This document shows, piece by piece, positions 7,172 through 14,960 of a DNA stretch of 26,018 nucleotides. Positions within the stretch are counted from its first letter, which is position 1, and each line of letters starts with the position of its first letter. This DNA comes from Pseudomonadota bacterium (lineage in GTDB: Bacteria; Desulfobacterota; GWC2-55-46; JADFVP01). The notes under the pieces were generated by a model. The model was given only the letters and a program-made list of their open reading frames with translations. It was not told the origin of the DNA and made no database searches. Both the position numbers and the translations under genes were made by a program. The DNA lies in NCBI GenBank assembly GCA_015222595.1, contig JADFVP010000076.1, positions 1 through 26,018 of the forward strand. Reading direction: 5' to 3'.

Positions 7172-7552
7172 ATGGCGCAAAAAAGCGAAAAGGTTGGCGG
7201 CAACGAGGTCGTAGGTTTTATCGGCAAGGGCATGCGCGTTGAAGGCAAGCTGTCGTTCGATTACACGGTGCGCGTTGAAGGCGAGTTCAAGGGCGAGATA
7301 GAGGCCGAGGGAAACCTCGTGGTCGGTGAGGGCGGTCTTGTCGAGGGCACGGTAAAGGTCGATACGGCCATTATTACCGGTCTGTTCAAGGGCGAGATAG
7401 AGGCCGCAAAGAGAGTGGAGATTCAGTACCCCGGCCGCATCGTCGGCACGGTACGCACCCCCAACCTCATTATCGGTGACGGCGGCGTCTTAGAAGGCTC
7501 ATCCGTTATGCTCAAGCGCGACGACAACGCCTTTGTCTACACGGCCACATAA
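7172..7552 (+). CDS. bactofilin (DUF583, beta-helix cytoskeletal protein)
   Basis: Bactofilins polymerise without nucleotide into filaments that position envelope enzymes or chromosome-segregation proteins. The 126 residues carry the repeating beta-helix pattern: the runs GFIGKGMRVEGKLSFDYTV, RVEGEFKGEIEAEGNLVVGEG and LVEGTVKVDTAIITGLFKGE share the recurring V/I-x-G turns, and LFKGEIEA repeats FKGEIEA. Short charged tails flank the core. A good AGGAG lies about 9 nt before ATG 7172. It follows parB by 92 bp on the same strand. In Myxococcus xanthus, bactofilins BacNOP hold ParABS components at subpolar positions through PadC; position next to parB suggests a similar link here, but that is inference. 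Confidence 0.92.
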   Translation: MAQKSEKVGGNEVVGFIGKGMRVEGKLSFDYTVRVEGEFKGEIEAEGNLVVGEGGLVEGTVKVDTAIITGLFKGEIEAAKRVEIQYPGRIVGTVRTPNLIIGDGGVLEGSSVMLKRDDNAFVYTAT

Positions 7553-7638
7553 CTTCGGCGTACTTTCTTGTGCCCCGGTTGTTGTCCATTGTTCTCTTGC
7601 GTGAAGTGTGAAGCAGTGGGAATAAAAAAGTTTAAAGT

Positions 7639-7654
7639 TACCGTGTGCACGGTA
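7639..7654. promoter_or_regulatory. operator-like inverted repeat upstream of ilvE
   Basis: TACCGTG and CACGGTA form a perfect 7-bp inverted repeat with a 2-nt spacer, too tight for an RNA hairpin loop and so more like a protein-binding dyad. It is framed by two copies of AAAAAAGTTT (7624-7633 and 7654-7663). It ends 23 bp before the ilvE start. Confidence 0.4.
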
Positions 7655-7677
7655 AAAAAGTTTCAGGAGAGTTTTAA

Positions 7678-8592
7678 ATGGTAGAGGCTAAAAAGATCTG
7701 GATGGACGGTCATCTCGTTGACTGGGCAGAGGCCAACGTCCATGTAATGACCCACGCGCTCCACTACGGCCTTGGGGTCTTCGAAGGGGTAAGGTGCTAT
7801 GCCACAAAGGGCGGCGGCGGAGCGATCTTCAGACTTGAGGAGCACACAGAGCGGCTCTTCGCCTCGGCCCACATCGTGATGCTCGATATCCCGTTTACCA
7901 AAGAGGAGATCAACATGGCGGTGGTCGAGACGCTCAAGGCCAACTCTTTATCAGAGGGCTACATCAGGCCGATCGCATTTTTAGGAGCCGGTAGCATGGG
8001 CCTGCTGCCAAAGGACAATCCGGTGAACGTCGCGATAGCAGCCTGGGAGTGGGGCGCGTATCTCGGAGACGACGGGATCAAGAACGGCATACGCGTAAGG
8101 GTGTCGTCCTACCTTCGCCACCATGTCAACTCGACCATGACCAAGGCGAAGATAACCGGCAGCTACGTCAACTCGATAATGGCAAAGAGAGAGGCCATTG
8201 AGTCCGGTTACGACGAGGCGATAATGCTCGACACCGAGGGGTATGTATCTGAGGGTAGCGGAGAGAACATCTTTATGGTAAAAGATGGAGTCATAAAGAC
8301 GACCGCTCTGACCTCGGTCTTAAAGGGTATTACGCGAGACTCCGTTATGACGATACTGAAAGATAAAGGAGAAGTAGTTCGCGAGGAGCGCTTTACACGA
8401 GACGAACTCTACACCGCCGACGAGGCCTTCTTTACCGGAACCGCCGCCGAGATAACACCCATCCGCGAGGTGGACGGCAGGGTTATAGGCACGGGTGTGC
8501 CGGGCCCCGTTACCAAAGGCGTTCAGGAGACGTACTTCAAGGCGGTCAAAGGCGAGGACTCAAGATACGAGCACTGGCTGCACCGTCTTTAA
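7678..8592 (+). CDS. ilvE: branched-chain amino acid aminotransferase
   Basis: This fold-type IV pyridoxal-phosphate enzyme moves the amino group between glutamate and the keto acids of Leu, Ile and Val, the last step of their synthesis. The 304 residues fit the family. HYGLGVFEGVRCY (29-41) is the N-terminal signature. KITGSYVNS places the PLP lysine at K158, followed by GYDEAIMLDTEGYVSEGSGENIF (177-199) and TSVLKGITRDSV. The large share of conserved BCAT motifs makes D-amino acid transaminase or 4-amino-4-deoxychorismate lyase unlikely. AGGAGA lies 8 nt before ATG 7678. It is separated from the bactofilin by 125 bp and has its own terminator, so it is probably monocistronic. Confidence 0.94.
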   Translation: MVEAKKIWMDGHLVDWAEANVHVMTHALHYGLGVFEGVRCYATKGGGGAIFRLEEHTERLFASAHIVMLDIPFTKEEINMAVVETLKANSLSEGYIRPIAFLGAGSMGLLPKDNPVNVAIAAWEWGAYLGDDGIKNGIRVRVSSYLRHHVNSTMTKAKITGSYVNSIMAKREAIESGYDEAIMLDTEGYVSEGSGENIFMVKDGVIKTTALTSVLKGITRDSVMTILKDKGEVVREERFTRDELYTADEAFFTGTAAEITPIREVDGRVIGTGVPGPVTKGVQETYFKAVKGEDSRYEHWLHRL

Positions 8593-8609
8593 GTCCGGTG
8601 CAGTTTTTT
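8579..8609 (+). terminator. intrinsic terminator of ilvE
   Basis: TGCACCG (8579-8585) pairs with CGGTGCA (8596-8602), followed by six T from 8604. The left arm overlaps the last codons of ilvE. Confidence 0.7.
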
Positions 8610-8835
8610 AAATATTTTTCCTCCTCTTTCTGGTATGTTTTATAGGAACCGTTCGGCGCAAAGTACCGAGCATGACAGGTAGCTGTTTATGCTGTTTTTA
8701 ACGAAGCACCCTGCTTATGTAGTTGATAACGAAGCACCGCGGACAAGGACGTTTGTGGGAGCTGCTTTTGAAGAATAAAAAAAGAGGCCGGGCCGGGTAC
8801 TTTGGCACGGTACAGAAAAGGGATTAGAAAAAAAG

Positions 8836-9549
8836 ATGAAGTACGACAAAGTCTATACAACACCGTTGAACCTCAGGTGGCCGCGCGACAAAGAGAAGAT
8901 ATTAGAGGAGCAGGCGCGCCTGTCCCGCCGCCTCAGTATCGCTCCGTTAAAACGCGCCCCGCAGTACGTCGCGGGCGTTGACGCAGCATTTCTTGGCGAC
9001 AAGGTAATAGGCGCCGTCTCGGTCTACATCTACGAAACGGGAGAGCTGGTCGAGGAGGCGTACAGCGTTAAAGAGGTAACATTTCCGAACCTGCCCGGTT
9101 TTCTCGCCTTCAGAGAAGGTCCTGCGATAATCGGTGCAGTCGAGAGATTAAAAGTCGTGCCCGACGTCATTATCTTCGACGGGCCCGGCATAGCGCACCC
9201 CAAGGGCTTCGGGCTAGCTTCGTATGTCGGCCTGCTGCTCACGATACCCTCTATCGGTTGCGCCAAGACCCGTCTTGTCGGCACGTACAAAGAGCCGGGC
9301 GCGCGCCAGGGTTCGCACAGCGCACTTAAGTACGAAGGCGAGTCCGTAGGCTCCGTAGTCAGAACGCGCGAGGGTGCGTCTCCCGTCTTCGTTTCGCCGG
9401 GTAACCTCATCGATTTAAAAGGGTCTGTGGATATAGTGCTGAAGTGTACGGGTAAGTACAGAATCACCGAGCCGGTAAGGAGCGCTGATGCGCTTACCCG
9501 GAAGCTGAAGAAGGCCTTTGAGGGCGACCGCTCACTAGGTAATGCGTAA
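8836..9549 (+). CDS. nfi: endonuclease V (deoxyinosine 3'-endonuclease)
   Basis: Endonuclease V nicks DNA one phosphodiester 3' of deoxyinosine, starting repair of deaminated adenine. The 237 residues contain the full catalytic set at the spacing known from Thermotoga EndoV: D49 in AGVDAAF, the wedge PNLPGF region (85-90), E94 in FREGPA, D115 and H121 in FDGPGIAHPKGFGLA, and K144 in IGCAKTRLVG. The C-terminal PVRSADALTRKL fits the last conserved acidic position. ATG 8836 has only a distant AGGGA upstream. The gene stands alone between terminators. The 243-bp gap before it shows AACGAAGCACC twice (8700 and 8728) and a GC-rich GGCCGGGCCGGG run but no other gene. Confidence 0.94.
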   Translation: MKYDKVYTTPLNLRWPRDKEKILEEQARLSRRLSIAPLKRAPQYVAGVDAAFLGDKVIGAVSVYIYETGELVEEAYSVKEVTFPNLPGFLAFREGPAIIGAVERLKVVPDVIIFDGPGIAHPKGFGLASYVGLLLTIPSIGCAKTRLVGTYKEPGARQGSHSALKYEGESVGSVVRTREGASPVFVSPGNLIDLKGSVDIVLKCTGKYRITEPVRSADALTRKLKKAFEGDRSLGNA

Positions 9550-9551
9550 GG

Positions 9552-9577
9552 CAGGCTCGTCGCCTGTTTTTCTTTTT
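9552..9577 (+). terminator. intrinsic terminator of nfi
   Basis: A short stem CAGGC/GCCTG with a 5-nt loop is followed by a T-rich run (TTTTTCTTTTT). It begins right after the nfi stop. Confidence 0.65.
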
Positions 9578-9696
9578 CTGCTGAGGGCGTTTTAGTCTTC
9601 GGGCCGCGTCAGGCCGATCTCTTGTTTGGCAGGCTCTTTTTGTAGGCGGAACTTTTTTCGGCAGCGCGCAAGAAGCGAGGCGTAATTTAGTTGATG

Positions 9697-9725
9697 CCGG
9701 CCCTTTATCAGGGGCCGGTTTTTTT
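9697..9725 (+). terminator. second + strand intrinsic terminator
   Basis: CCGGCCC (9697-9703) pairs with GGGCCGG (9712-9718) and is followed by seven T. The minus strand has no T run after the stem, so this does not serve the minus-strand gene ending at 9776. The + strand has no coding sequence between the nfi terminator and this one. Confidence 0.8.
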
Positions 9726-9775
9726 GTTAATCAGTGGTTGTCGGACAGGCGGAGTTTTCTAGTAAGGGTGGAGTA

Positions 9776-12700
9776 TCACTTGGCAATTCTCAGGTGCTTG
9801 CCGCCCTTTTTTAACGAGACCTCTAAAAGCTTAGGGTCCGGCTTACCTATGTGGTAGCCCTGCGCAAAGTCCACGTTATACTGCCTCAGAATTTTGAGCG
9901 TCGTCTCGTTCTCGACAAACTCGGCGATTGTCTCTATACCCATTCCCTTTGCAACCTCTGAAATCGCTTTTACGAAGAGCTGGTCTTTCGGGTTCTCGTC
10001 GAGCTTCCTTATGAAGGAGCCGTCTATCTTGATGAAGTCTACGTCCATCTCCTTTAAGTAGACGAAGGAGGTGAAGCCGACACCGAAGTCATCTAGCGAG
10101 AAGCGGCAGCCGACCTCTTTAAGTGCATCTATGAAACGAACGGCGCGCGCAATGTGGCCGATTGCTGCGGTCTCTGTTATCTCAAATACCAATCGCTTGG
10201 GGTCGGCCCCGGTCTTTGTGATGGTCTCTTTTATATAGTGCAGGAACTCTTCGTCTCCGAGATCGATTCCCGACAGGTTCATACTGTAAGAGATGTCTAT
10301 GCCCTTCTTCTGGTTCGCGGCTTGCAGGGTCATTGTCTTGCCGATTATAGTTCTGTCGATCGCGCCGACGAGACCGTAGTTCTCGGCAACCTGAATGAAG
10401 ACTCCGGGAAGAAGTATCTCGCCCTCTTCGCTCCTCATACGCGCAAGTACCTCGTAGTGGTGTATCTCGTTGCTGTCGAGGCTCATTATCGGCTGGAACC
10501 ACGGCTCGAAACGGTCGTCCTTCAGGGCCTTGAGTATCTTGTCCTTCCACTCTATTCTCGAGTGGAGTTTCTCCATGTCCTGATCTTCCGGGTGGTAGAG
10601 GTGGCAACGGTTTCTGCCAAGCTCCTTGGAGCGGTACATTGCGGCATCTGCGCGCGTAAAGAGTTCCTGGGTGTTGGTGCCGTTGTCCGGGTAGAGCACT
10701 ATGCCGATAGAGGCGGTAAGGCTGCCGAAGTTCTCGGACATCTGATACCCCTCTACCGCCTTGCGCAGTTTCTCGGCAATGTCGCGCCCGACCTCTTCGG
10801 AGGCGCTCGGCAGGAAGAGCGCGTATTCGTCTCCGCTCATGCGTCCGAGAATCGGCTCGATAACCGTCTTGGAGGTGTACTTCTCAAAAGCGCGGTCGAG
10901 AGTGTAGTCGAGAACCTTGGAGAGCCCCTTCAGGTACTCGTCTCCCATTGCATGGCCATAGATGTCGTTCATTACTTTAAAGCGGTCGATGTCGATGATC
11001 ATCAGCACGCCGGTCTCGTCGTTGCCCTCGGCCATCGATATCCAGCCACGCAGGAGTTCTATGAAGCGGTTGCGGTTGATAAGCCCGCTAGCCTCATCGT
11101 GCGAGGCCATGTACTTGATCTTGTCGTTAGCTTTTCTCTGCTCGGTAATATCTTCCTGTACGGCGAGAAAGTGCGTTACATCTCCCTTTTCGTCCTTTAT
11201 CGGAGAGACTACGGTGTTGCACCAGTACGGCTCTCCGTTCTTCCTTCTGTTCTTGAATTCGCTGCGCCACGTTCTGCCCGATAGCACGGTTTTCCACAAC
11301 TCGTCGTACGTCTCAAGCGGCGTCTCTCCTGAGGCGAGTATCTTCGGGGTGCGGCCTATGGCCTCTTCCTTGGAGAAGAGTGTGATGGACTCGAACATCG
11401 GGTTTACGTACTCGATAATGCCGTTAAGGTCGGTGAGGAAGACCACGTTGACGCTCTGCTCTATAGCGGCGCTGAGCTTCTTCTGCTCAAACTTGCTCTC
11501 TCGCTCCTCGGTAACGTCTACACCGTAGACGTAGGCGTAGTCGGCGTCGGTAATAGGAGTGAGCACAAGGGAGTAGAAGCGGCTGTCGTGAGTTATGAAA
11601 AGCTCCTTGCTCTCTTTTGTTGTATAGGCGTAGTTCAGTATTTCACAGCAGTGGGTACTTAAGGAGTTCGTCTCGGGGTCGTAGCCGCACTCGCCGAGCA
11701 GCGGGGTTGCCGCCTCGTTGGCGTAAAGGAGTTGTCCATCTCTAGAGATACGCATAACAGGGTTCGGGTTCTCCGACGGGAACTTCGCAAGGGTGCGGAT
11801 CTCCTCTTCGGCCCGCATCTGTTCGGTAACGTCCTGAATGGTGCCGAGCATCCTTATCGGTCTCAACGTATCGTCGAAGGTGATGCTGGCCCGTTCGTTC
11901 ACATACCGCTCGGAGCCGTCGGGAAGCACTATCCTGTGGGAGATAGCGTACTCTGTTCTGTTGTCGAGCGCTTCGTGTACCGCAGCGATTACCGCGTCTC
12001 TGTCGTCCGGGTGAACCGTGCGGAGAAACCCCTCGTAGGTGGCAACCGTCTCATCGGGCACAAGGCCGAAGAGGTGGTACGTCTCGTCGCTCCAGGTGAG
12101 CTTGTTGTTGATTATGTCCCAGTCCCAACTTCCTATGCGCGCAATCTGCTGCGCCTCTTTAAGCCCCTGTGCGCTGTGCTTGAGTTCGCTGGCCCTGTTT
12201 CTTATGTCTGTTGCCATTGAGTTGAACGCGGCACTAAGAACACCTATCTCGTCAGAGGTCTCTACCGGAATGGTAACGTCGTACTTGCCGTTCGCTATCT
12301 CTTCTGCCGCTAACGAGAGGTTCCGTATGCGCAGCACAATGTTCTTGAAGAAGAGGTAGAAGGAGAGGATAATCATGCCTAAGGCAATAGCGGCGGCCAC
12401 AAGGGCGTTGCGCTTAACCTCCTCTATGGCCATAAAGGCCTCGTCCGCATCGTACTCTACTAGCAGCACCCATCCGAGGTGCTTCATGCACATCGAGGCT
12501 CCTGCAACTTCAACCCCTCGGTAGTCTTTATAGAAGCCGGTGTACTCCTTGCCGGCGCTGAGGCACTTTTGAACCGGCAGGGTGTTGACCTCCTGGCGCA
12601 TTACGGCCGAGTCGATAAACAGAGAGTTGGTAAGCATAAAGCTGTCTATGTTGACGACGTACGCCTCCATCGTCTTTCGTGTAGGTGTTAGCGGCTTCAT

Positions 12701-13312
12701 GGAGCCGGCCTCTTTGGTGTAGTCGCCGGAGAGTACGGAGTTTAAGTCCGAGAGAAGTATAGAGTTTGTAAGCACTCCAATAGTCTTGCCGCTCTCCCTG
12801 CTCGTTATAGGCGTGGAGATGGCGAGCCTGGGCACGCTAACGCCCTCGGCATCGACCTCTGTTACAACGGTGTTGCGCAGGCCCTTGATAAAGGATCTGT
12901 CCGTTGAGACGTTGAGGCCCGCAGCTCCCGGATCGGTGGAGGCAACGATAATTCCGTCCAGGGTAGCTATGCGCATCGAGAGCAGGTGCTCGTCGAGCGG
13001 CATCTTGTTCTTTATCAGGTGCGTGCTTAACGGCCCCGAAGAGTACTTCTCGCTACTGTTCAGGTGCTCTAGCTCGTCACGGATATAGCCGTCGGAGGCA
13101 AAGTCCTCGGCCCGTTTTTTGGAAATGTCGAGAAACTGGTAGACAAGCCCTTCGTACGCCTCGGCAAGAACCGTTAAGTCGCTCTGTATATGCTCTTTCA
13201 GATGGCCCTTGTTGTTGTAGTAGGAGTAGACAAAGGTTATTGCAACCGGCAGCAGTATGATACAGACTGCAAGCATGATCTTGCGGGTAAGGGAGAAGAT
13301 GGTCTTGTTCAA
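9776..13312 (-). CDS. membrane sensor with dCache-like, HAMP, PAS x3, GGDEF and EAL domains
   Basis: This is a 1178-residue cyclic-di-GMP signalling protein. TM1 (12-32) and TM2 (303-323) enclose a periplasmic sensor of about 270 residues of the dCache/CHASE kind. HAMP follows (324-375), then PAS/PAC domains at about 390-500, 510-603 and 612-727, GGDEF at 730-905 and EAL at 920-1165. The GGDEF signature is SGDEY (826-830), with metal-binding DIDRF (774-778) present and no RxxD inhibitory site. The EAL domain reads EVL (954-956) and keeps the catalytic set: N in MNLSG, E in EITET, the DDFG pair, K in IKIDG, E in AEFVEN and Q in AQGYHIGKP. I infer an active phosphodiesterase with a doubtful cyclase. 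The start is a TTG at 13312 just after an in-frame stop; the ATG at codon 13 is possible. No Shine-Dalgarno is clear. No partner genes adjoin it. Confidence 0.93.
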   Translation of the reverse strand: MNKTIFSLTRKIMLAVCIILLPVAITFVYSYYNNKGHLKEHIQSDLTVLAEAYEGLVYQFLDISKKRAEDFASDGYIRDELEHLNSSEKYSSGPLSTHLIKNKMPLDEHLLSMRIATLDGIIVASTDPGAAGLNVSTDRSFIKGLRNTVVTEVDAEGVSVPRLAISTPITSRESGKTIGVLTNSILLSDLNSVLSGDYTKEAGSMKPLTPTRKTMEAYVVNIDSFMLTNSLFIDSAVMRQEVNTLPVQKCLSAGKEYTGFYKDYRGVEVAGASMCMKHLGWVLLVEYDADEAFMAIEEVKRNALVAAAIALGMIILSFYLFFKNIVLRIRNLSLAAEEIANGKYDVTIPVETSDEIGVLSAAFNSMATDIRNRASELKHSAQGLKEAQQIARIGSWDWDIINNKLTWSDETYHLFGLVPDETVATYEGFLRTVHPDDRDAVIAAVHEALDNRTEYAISHRIVLPDGSERYVNERASITFDDTLRPIRMLGTIQDVTEQMRAEEEIRTLAKFPSENPNPVMRISRDGQLLYANEAATPLLGECGYDPETNSLSTHCCEILNYAYTTKESKELFITHDSRFYSLVLTPITDADYAYVYGVDVTEERESKFEQKKLSAAIEQSVNVVFLTDLNGIIEYVNPMFESITLFSKEEAIGRTPKILASGETPLETYDELWKTVLSGRTWRSEFKNRRKNGEPYWCNTVVSPIKDEKGDVTHFLAVQEDITEQRKANDKIKYMASHDEASGLINRNRFIELLRGWISMAEGNDETGVLMIIDIDRFKVMNDIYGHAMGDEYLKGLSKVLDYTLDRAFEKYTSKTVIEPILGRMSGDEYALFLPSASEEVGRDIAEKLRKAVEGYQMSENFGSLTASIGIVLYPDNGTNTQELFTRADAAMYRSKELGRNRCHLYHPEDQDMEKLHSRIEWKDKILKALKDDRFEPWFQPIMSLDSNEIHHYEVLARMRSEEGEILLPGVFIQVAENYGLVGAIDRTIIGKTMTLQAANQKKGIDISYSMNLSGIDLGDEEFLHYIKETITKTGADPKRLVFEITETAAIGHIARAVRFIDALKEVGCRFSLDDFGVGFTSFVYLKEMDVDFIKIDGSFIRKLDENPKDQLFVKAISEVAKGMGIETIAEFVENETTLKILRQYNVDFAQGYHIGKPDPKLLEVSLKKGGKHLRIAK

Positions 13313-13633
13313 AGTTGACTCTTTATTTTATATGGTCGGGCGGTGTGCAGCCCGCACAAAGTTAGCATTTTGGCGCTTCACCTGTTAGGGTGCGCGTAAG
13401 TATACTTTCTAGTGGTATGCTACTACTATTTTATATCGGAAGGGGGAGGTGATTACTTTAGTCATCACTAGGGGATAAATGCTTATAAATTAGCATCTTC
13501 TGTGGGTCACCATGGGGTGCGAAGAGGTAAAGTCGGACGGTGTTTTCTCAATTATCGCAGGGTGCGGAGCGGGGGGGTAAAACAGGTGCGGCCCGGAGGT
13601 TTTGTAAGGTACTTGTTTGAGAGGGTTTTTACG
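13313..13633. other. gene-free region upstream of the PAS-GGDEF-EAL gene
   Basis: This 321-bp gap lies between two minus-strand genes. It contains two adjacent near-palindromes (13449-13496, listed separately) and a palindromic AGTATACT near 13397. No confident promoter, terminator or RNA gene was found. A + strand frame crossing it runs into the antisense of the beta-barrel gene and is not a gene. Confidence 0.6.
13449..13496. promoter_or_regulatory. two adjacent near-palindromic sites, possible operators
   Basis: GTGATTACTTTAGTCATCAC (13449-13468) has 8-bp arms with one mismatch around TTTA. Ten bases on, ATGCTTATAAATTAGCAT (13479-13496) matches its own reverse complement at 14 of 18 positions. 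They lie about 140-180 bp upstream of the signalling gene start. Their binding protein is unknown. Confidence 0.35.
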
Positions 13634-14938
13634 CTAAAAGCTATAGCGTGCCCTCAGATAGAGATTGTTATTTCCTTCGAGCGAGCCGAACTGGGTGTGC
13701 TCCTTGCTGCCACTGAAGATATTGGCCCCAAGAGTCACTTTTACGGTGTCGGTGGCCTTATACCCCACAGAAGGTCTAAGATGCAGGTCTCGGTCTGTTG
13801 GGCTGTAGAAGAGAAAGAGGTTCGCGTCGATCGTCTGGGCGCTAAGAAGAGACGTCAGCCTGAGGGTTGCGAGGTGGCGGTTTTTGTCTCTTAGAGCTTC
13901 CCCTGCCGGTAGGTTTGCTTTATATTGGCCGTAGTCGAGCATGTTCTCTACCATATACTGTACGCCAACCTTAAGGTCGTCTCTAAAGGCGAGGTCTCTT
14001 GTAAACCCAAAAAGGTACTTTACTGAAGAGTTCTCTGTCGAAGAGTCCGCGCCTCCTGTGTCGTCGCGCGAGTCGTAGTAGCCGACTTCAACGTTAGCAA
14101 TGCCTCCGGCAACGGGACCGCGTAGGCTCGCGCCGTAGACGCGAAGTCGTGGATAGGTGAAGAGTTCGTTTGCGGAGTCGAGTACCATTCGCGGCTCTTT
14201 ATAAAAACCCTTAAAGAGATAGAGGGCTGCCTCGTAGCTTTTTACCGTTTTATACGCGCGAAGCGCGACCTCAGCGTTCTTTATCGTCCTCTTTGGAGTT
14301 ATAAAAGTTCTTGTGCTTTCGGTTCCCTCTATCGAGCCTCTAAGGCCGTCGTAGAAGGAGAGGCGTTTGCCCCGGATGCTTCTGTTGGCCTGAAAACGAG
14401 GGATGAGAACAAGGTCTAGCGAAAAGGCGTCGTGGTAGTACCAGGCTCGTACGGCGTCGCTCGGAAGTTTCAGGTACTCCGTGGCGCGTCCGGTAAAGAA
14501 GGAGACGTAGTCCTTTGGGAAGAGGTCGTTTACGAAGAGCAGGTCGCCTGTGCCCCAGGTAAGTATCTGACGCCCGATCTTCATATCTACCGATGGCGCG
14601 GGGCTTATGAAGAGATTGAGGTCTCGAATCTCTATTGAAAGCTCCTCTTTATAACCGTCGTATAGAAGCTCGCCCTTTAAGGAGAGTTCTCCATCATATA
14701 CCTCGGTGAGACTTGGAAAGTAGGTGTACTTCAGCTGCGCGCGCGTTTCACCCAGGTTGTAGGAGTTCTTCTCTGCGCGCTCGTCTCCGAGTTTAACCGA
14801 CCCGGCCCCCTCGACAAAGCCGTGCAGGTCGGAGGCCTGAGAGGTCGTTACGAATAAAAGGGTTATGAGGAGCGCAAGCAGAAGTAGAGAGGCTGGCGCA
14901 TACGAGTAGCGGTTTTGGTTGTCGGTTCTGTTATTCAT
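13634..14938 (-). CDS. outer-membrane beta-barrel protein (DUF1302-like)
   Basis: The 434-residue protein has a signal peptide with a hydrophobic core at 17-31 and likely cleavage after A35 (TSQA-SD). The mature part shows alternating hydrophobic/polar strands throughout and ends in RARYSF, with the terminal Phe that the BAM machinery recognises. The segment IGRQILTWGTGDLLFVNDLFPKDY (about 121-144) is typical of barrels found beside RND exporters and LolA-like proteins in proteobacteria. It starts 22 bp after the LolA-like gene stop on the same strand, so it is the last gene of that operon. I infer that it forms the outer-membrane end of an export or lipid-transfer route. Substrate unknown. 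No clear terminator follows. Confidence 0.85.
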   Translation of the reverse strand: MNNRTDNQNRYSYAPASLLLLALLITLLFVTTSQASDLHGFVEGAGSVKLGDERAEKNSYNLGETRAQLKYTYFPSLTEVYDGELSLKGELLYDGYKEELSIEIRDLNLFISPAPSVDMKIGRQILTWGTGDLLFVNDLFPKDYVSFFTGRATEYLKLPSDAVRAWYYHDAFSLDLVLIPRFQANRSIRGKRLSFYDGLRGSIEGTESTRTFITPKRTIKNAEVALRAYKTVKSYEAALYLFKGFYKEPRMVLDSANELFTYPRLRVYGASLRGPVAGGIANVEVGYYDSRDDTGGADSSTENSSVKYLFGFTRDLAFRDDLKVGVQYMVENMLDYGQYKANLPAGEALRDKNRHLATLRLTSLLSAQTIDANLFLFYSPTDRDLHLRPSVGYKATDTVKVTLGANIFSGSKEHTQFGSLEGNNNLYLRARYSF

Positions 14939-14960
14939 ATTATTTCTGTTCTATCCAGCG

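Noticed and set aside
10154..11284. 376-residue + strand frame
   Set aside because: It is wholly antisense to the PAS-GGDEF-EAL gene, shows no domain, and results from codon bias in that gene.
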